Below are positions 63,596 through 64,000 of a stretch of 64,000 nucleotides of DNA, piece by piece. Where the stretch lies: NCBI GenBank assembly GCA_036346225.1, contig JARFIW010000139.1, positions 2,790,001 to 2,854,000 on the forward strand. The letters run 5' to 3'. Each line of letters begins with the position of its first letter. Positions within the stretch are counted from its first letter, which is position 1. The notes beneath the pieces are model-generated. The model saw only the letters and a program-made list of their open reading frames with translations, ran no database searches and was not told the DNA's origin. This DNA is from Platerodrilus igneus. Taxonomy: Eukaryota > Arthropoda > Insecta > Coleoptera > Lycidae. The position numbers and the translations under genes are program-made.

Positions 63596-64000
63596 TTAAA
63601 CATTTATATACTCGTCGAAATTCTTCCTATATCGACCATTATCCAAATCAAAATCTTTCACAACAGTTATAAAATTATGTTTTGAGTCACCCCAACACTG
63701 TAAACACATTTCTTTAAATTTCGGATATGTCATGTCACCACTTATATGATCCGAAAAGATATGTCCGAGATTGGTTTCATCCTGTTTCCATAATGCGATT
63801 ACATTGGCGTTATCTCTGAGTCTATGTTTTAAGGCACTAGCGTAAGTTTGACATAGATAGAACGAATCTATTGCTTTATGTCGACCGAACGAGAAAAACT
63901 GTGTGATTTTACTTTGCTCGTTTGCAGGTATATCATCGAAAACCATAATTGAATCTTCTTTGGTATCTCCGGGTTCAATCAAATCATCGTAATTTTCAAA
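63596..64000 (-). CDS. ATP: Packaging ATPase C-terminal part (Polinton 2, runs off the window)
   Basis: Minus-strand frame with Walker B 'DSIMVFDDIPANEQSKI', 'FSFGRHKAIDSFYLCQTYA', 'LWKQDETNLGHIFSDH' and 'NGRYRKNFDEYI'. Nearly identical to 47665-48051 of the first element, with about eight residue changes in 128. Walker A lies beyond the window end. The near-identity contrasts with the strong divergence of genes A and B between the two elements. Confidence 0.9.
   Translation of the reverse strand, partial: FENYDDLIEPGDTKEDSIMVFDDIPANEQSKITQFFSFGRHKAIDSFYLCQTYASALKHRLRDNANVIALWKQDETNLGHIFSDHISGDMTYPKFKEMCLQCWGDSKHNFITVVKDFDLDNGRYRKNFDEYINV

Larger units (their letters stand above)
57252..64000. 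mobile_element. Second Polinton, rearranged and truncated by the window edge
   Basis: Begins with AGTAGGGTATAATCA, close to the AGTAGTGTATTTATG end of the first element. It continues with TIR-like sequence, then PolB fragments, genes B and A, an HTH-psq gene, a zinc-ribbon-like gene, a DUF8207 fragment and a packaging ATPase running off the window. The subterminal region at 58680-58870 matches the right (integrase) end of element 1 in inverted orientation. INT, exonuclease-like and fiber genes expected there are absent, and PolB pieces stand in their place. The other end and target duplication lie outside. Confidence 0.8.

Overview
The window looks like repeat-rich nuclear DNA from an arthropod, most likely an insect. 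It is AT-rich and I found no ordinary host gene. Nearly every recognisable coding segment belongs to a mobile element of a class common in insect genomes: Penelope-like, Ty3/gypsy with an envelope gene, BEL/Pao, an endonuclease-encoding non-LTR element, and Polinton/Maverick (adintovirus-like). Species cannot be told from the sequence.

Layout. 1-4.8 kb: low-complexity DNA, a 12-bp minisatellite and decayed non-LTR fragments. 4.85-7.79 kb: a Penelope-like element (reverse transcriptase end plus GIY-YIG endonuclease) between ~1.1 kb inverted copies of its own 3' part. 7.96-11.63 kb: a pair of ~340-bp direct repeats enclosing a minus-strand gag with zinc knuckles and no pol. 13.1-19.8 kb: a decayed minus-strand errantivirus-type gypsy element (gag, protease, RT, RNase H, integrase, F-like env). 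20.6-21.05 kb: a non-LTR RT tail. 21.43-26.58 kb: a gag-bearing LTR-like composite with palindromic ends. 28.95-32.95 kb: a decayed minus-strand BEL/Pao element with a near-perfect hairpin in pol. 32.95-36.9 kb: a minus-strand non-LTR element preceded by two truncated copies of its own 3' end.

37455-52972 is the centrepiece: a complete 15.5-kb Polinton with ~870-bp terminal inverted repeats, AGTAGT termini and an exact 6-bp target duplication (atcacg). A protein-primed DNA polymerase gene with N-terminal zinc fingers reads leftward. From a divergent promoter the remaining genes read rightward: two unknown genes (A and B), a parvovirus-type phospholipase A2 protein, a basic/hydrophobic core-type protein, an adenain-like protease, a minor-capsid candidate, a 53-aa protein, the major capsid protein, a pipsqueak-HTH plus packaging ATPase, a DUF8207-like protein, a fiber-like repeat protein, a chromodomain integrase and an RNase-H-fold-like protein. 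Together they supply genome replication (PolB), integration (INT), virion assembly (MCP, minor capsid, PRO, core, ATPase, fiber) and probably membrane breach (PLA2). Almost all genes carry single-base frameshifts, several in homopolymer runs, while the two TIRs are nearly identical.

57252 to the window end holds a second, related Polinton, rearranged and cut by the window edge. It has a triplicated 338-bp TIR segment, PolB fragments, homologues of genes A and B on the other strand, a separate HTH-psq gene, a small zinc-ribbon-like gene, a DUF8207 fragment and a packaging ATPase almost identical to the first one.
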